Origin: Bryobacteraceae bacterium
GTDB taxonomy: Bacteria > Acidobacteriota > Terriglobia > Bryobacterales > Bryobacteraceae
Length of the DNA stretch: 14,960 bases
Direction: 5' to 3'
NCBI GenBank assembly: GCA_025350445.1
Contig: JANXXV010000338.1
Coordinates: 1-14,960 of the forward strand
In this document: positions 13,934 through 14,960 of the stretch, piece by piece
Numbering within the stretch: the first letter of the stretch is position 1
How the letters are laid out: each line of letters opens with the position of its first letter
Notes under the pieces: generated by a model
Databases searched by the model: none
The model's input: only the letters and a program-made list of their open reading frames with translations
What the model was told of the DNA's origin: nothing
Translations under genes and position numbers: made by a program

Positions 13934-14960
13934 ACTACAGGCTTACCGCATTGACGCCGCTACTGGTGGGCGATGGCCAGAAGCTCTCGCCGATCGACTA
14001 TATGGTCTGGAAAGACCAGGTGAACGTGCTGGACCAACGGCGCATTTTCCGGCTGCTGGCGAAGGGGCCCCGGCTGGAAAGCTATCTGACGCAACTTCGC
14101 AAGGCTGAGAAGCTGGATTTTGCTTCCTGGGGCGGGTTTGCGCAGAACTTTGCCGGGCGGCGGATTCCGTTCGAACACTCGAGCTCTACTACTTATTGGG
14201 AACAGGCACAGGCGGAGAATCTGTTTATTCCCACCTTTTGTTCCGGACCTAACGGGCCTTATCTTCCGGGTTCGGCCATTAAGGGCGCTCTGCGGACGGG
14301 GTTGGTGTTTACGCGCTGGAATAGCGGCGTGCTGCGGGAGATTGCCTCGCGCATGGACGCCGAGAGAGGTATGCCGAAACCGGGCGAATCGGCGGAACTG
14401 ATGACGCTGGGGGCTTCCACGTCGGACCCGATGCGGGTGCTGTCCGCGGCTGATTCGAACGCTATTTTGCCGGCGGCGTTCAAGATTTATCTGCTGAAGG
14501 TTTCTACCTTGCAGCAGAGGCCGGGAAAGTTTGAAGTGGGTTGGAAGCCGAATCCCACTTTTGCCGAGATGGCCGCGCCGGGGACGGTGTTCACCGGCGA
14601 AATGCATGAGATCGCCTGGCGCAAGCGGAACGCTTCCGGAGTGGAGCAGATTTTTAAAGCTGCGAATGAGCACGCGGCGAAGCTGATTGCGGCTCAGAAG
14701 CGCTATGCCGATACGGCCGGGTTGCCGCGGCTGCGGGCAAGCCTCGATTCGCTGGAAGCATTGCTCGGCGGGACGGGGCAGCACGCGTGCCTTCTCAATC
14801 TGGGTTGGGGCGGCGGATTGCTGGGCAAGGCCGCATTTCTCGATACTGAAGACGAGGAGTACCGCAAGATTCTGCGCACAATACCGTTTTACAGTAAAGC
14901 GATCCGGTCGGGGATGCCGTTTCCTAAGACCCGCCGGATTGTGTTTGAGGAGAATCAGCC
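13930..14960 (+). CDS. csm5: Csm5, RAMP subunit (partial, runs off the window)
   Basis: 343 codons are present from ATG 13930 with no stop before the right edge. Csm5 is a Cas7-like protein that caps the 3' end of the crRNA filament and helps crRNA trimming. The start MNYRLTALTPLLVGDGQKLS and the following PIDYMVWKDQVNVLDQRRIF are the Csm5 N-terminal pattern (L-T-P-x-x-[IV]-G-x-G...P-x-[DE]-Y). The RAMP motif YLPGSAIKGALRT is at 111-123. The Gly-rich loop LGWGGGLLGK is at 291-300, and FPKTRRIV at 331-338 is a common late Csm5 motif, so only the C-terminal end is missing. The ATG is within the stop of the 39-codon ORF (ATGA). Confidence 0.93.
   Translation, partial: MNYRLTALTPLLVGDGQKLSPIDYMVWKDQVNVLDQRRIFRLLAKGPRLESYLTQLRKAEKLDFASWGGFAQNFAGRRIPFEHSSSTTYWEQAQAENLFIPTFCSGPNGPYLPGSAIKGALRTGLVFTRWNSGVLREIASRMDAERGMPKPGESAELMTLGASTSDPMRVLSAADSNAILPAAFKIYLLKVSTLQQRPGKFEVGWKPNPTFAEMAAPGTVFTGEMHEIAWRKRNASGVEQIFKAANEHAAKLIAAQKRYADTAGLPRLRASLDSLEALLGGTGQHACLLNLGWGGGLLGKAAFLDTEDEEYRKILRTIPFYSKAIRSGMPFPKTRRIVFEENQ

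Noticed and set aside
13960..14784. A 274-codon minus-strand frame opposite csm5
   Set aside because: The plus strand encodes csm5 with family motifs through the entire stretch; the minus frame has no recognisable domain.
9770..14960. A CRISPR array next to the Csm genes
   Set aside because: No regularly spaced direct repeats of 24-40 bases are seen anywhere in the window; the array, if any, must be beyond the right edge or elsewhere.

Overview
The window looks like a piece of an Acidobacteriota genome, probably of the Solibacter/Bryobacter type. It is GC-rich. It carries a VWFA-related protein of the kind expanded in Acidobacteria, and a membrane segment that resembles the tail of the large Ser/Thr kinases of that phylum. 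This placement rests on family knowledge and not on a marker gene.

Layout. Positions 1-136 hold a palindromic, REP-like element. 137-1472 is a decayed amino-acid permease (APC superfamily) broken by frameshifts and stops. 1610-3112 (minus) is a two-gene operon: an SRPBCC-fold protein followed by a TIGR01777-type SDR epimerase-like protein. The long open frame ahead of the SRPBCC gene contains a stranded fragment of a kinase-type membrane domain. 3599-4420 (plus) is a secreted alpha/beta hydrolase. 4743-6673 (minus) is a visibly more AT-rich module of three tightly packed genes: an OLD/RecF-like AAA ATPase, a TOPRIM-type DUF3226 protein and a 55-residue basic protein. The ATPase reading frame carries one frameshift and one in-frame TGA. 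Directly upstream is a decayed IS1595-family (ISXO2-like) transposase (6753-7386, minus) with an internal deletion. 7701-9595 (plus) holds a VWA protein with a glycine-rich insert, overlapping a DinB-family gene by one base.

From 9770 to the right edge is a type III-A (Csm) CRISPR interference operon: cas10/csm1, csm2, csm3, csm4, a 39-codon ORF, and csm5, which runs off the end. Together these would build the crRNA-guided Csm complex. Csm3 has the RNase Asp and Cas10 has an intact GGDD cyclase motif. Cas10 lacks the HD nuclease domain and the Cys-rich zinc finger, so the complex would be expected to cut target RNA and make cyclic oligoadenylate but not to cut DNA through Cas10. Csm2 has an unusual Gly/Arg/Pro-rich N-terminal extension of about 60 residues after a short acidic/Lys leader. 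The 39-codon ORF sits between csm4 and csm5 and overlaps both by 4 bp. No CRISPR array, cas6, cas1/cas2 or CARF-domain effector is in the window.

A three-copy REP-like hairpin element (near 45-68, 9630-9668 and 12726-12770) keeps the flanking sequence AGGTGGGGC while its stem bases change in a compensating way. Two of the copies bracket cas10-csm2-csm3. The most notable items are the reduced Cas10, the RG-rich Csm2, the extra ORF before csm5, the broken ATPase-TOPRIM module and the covarying repeat.
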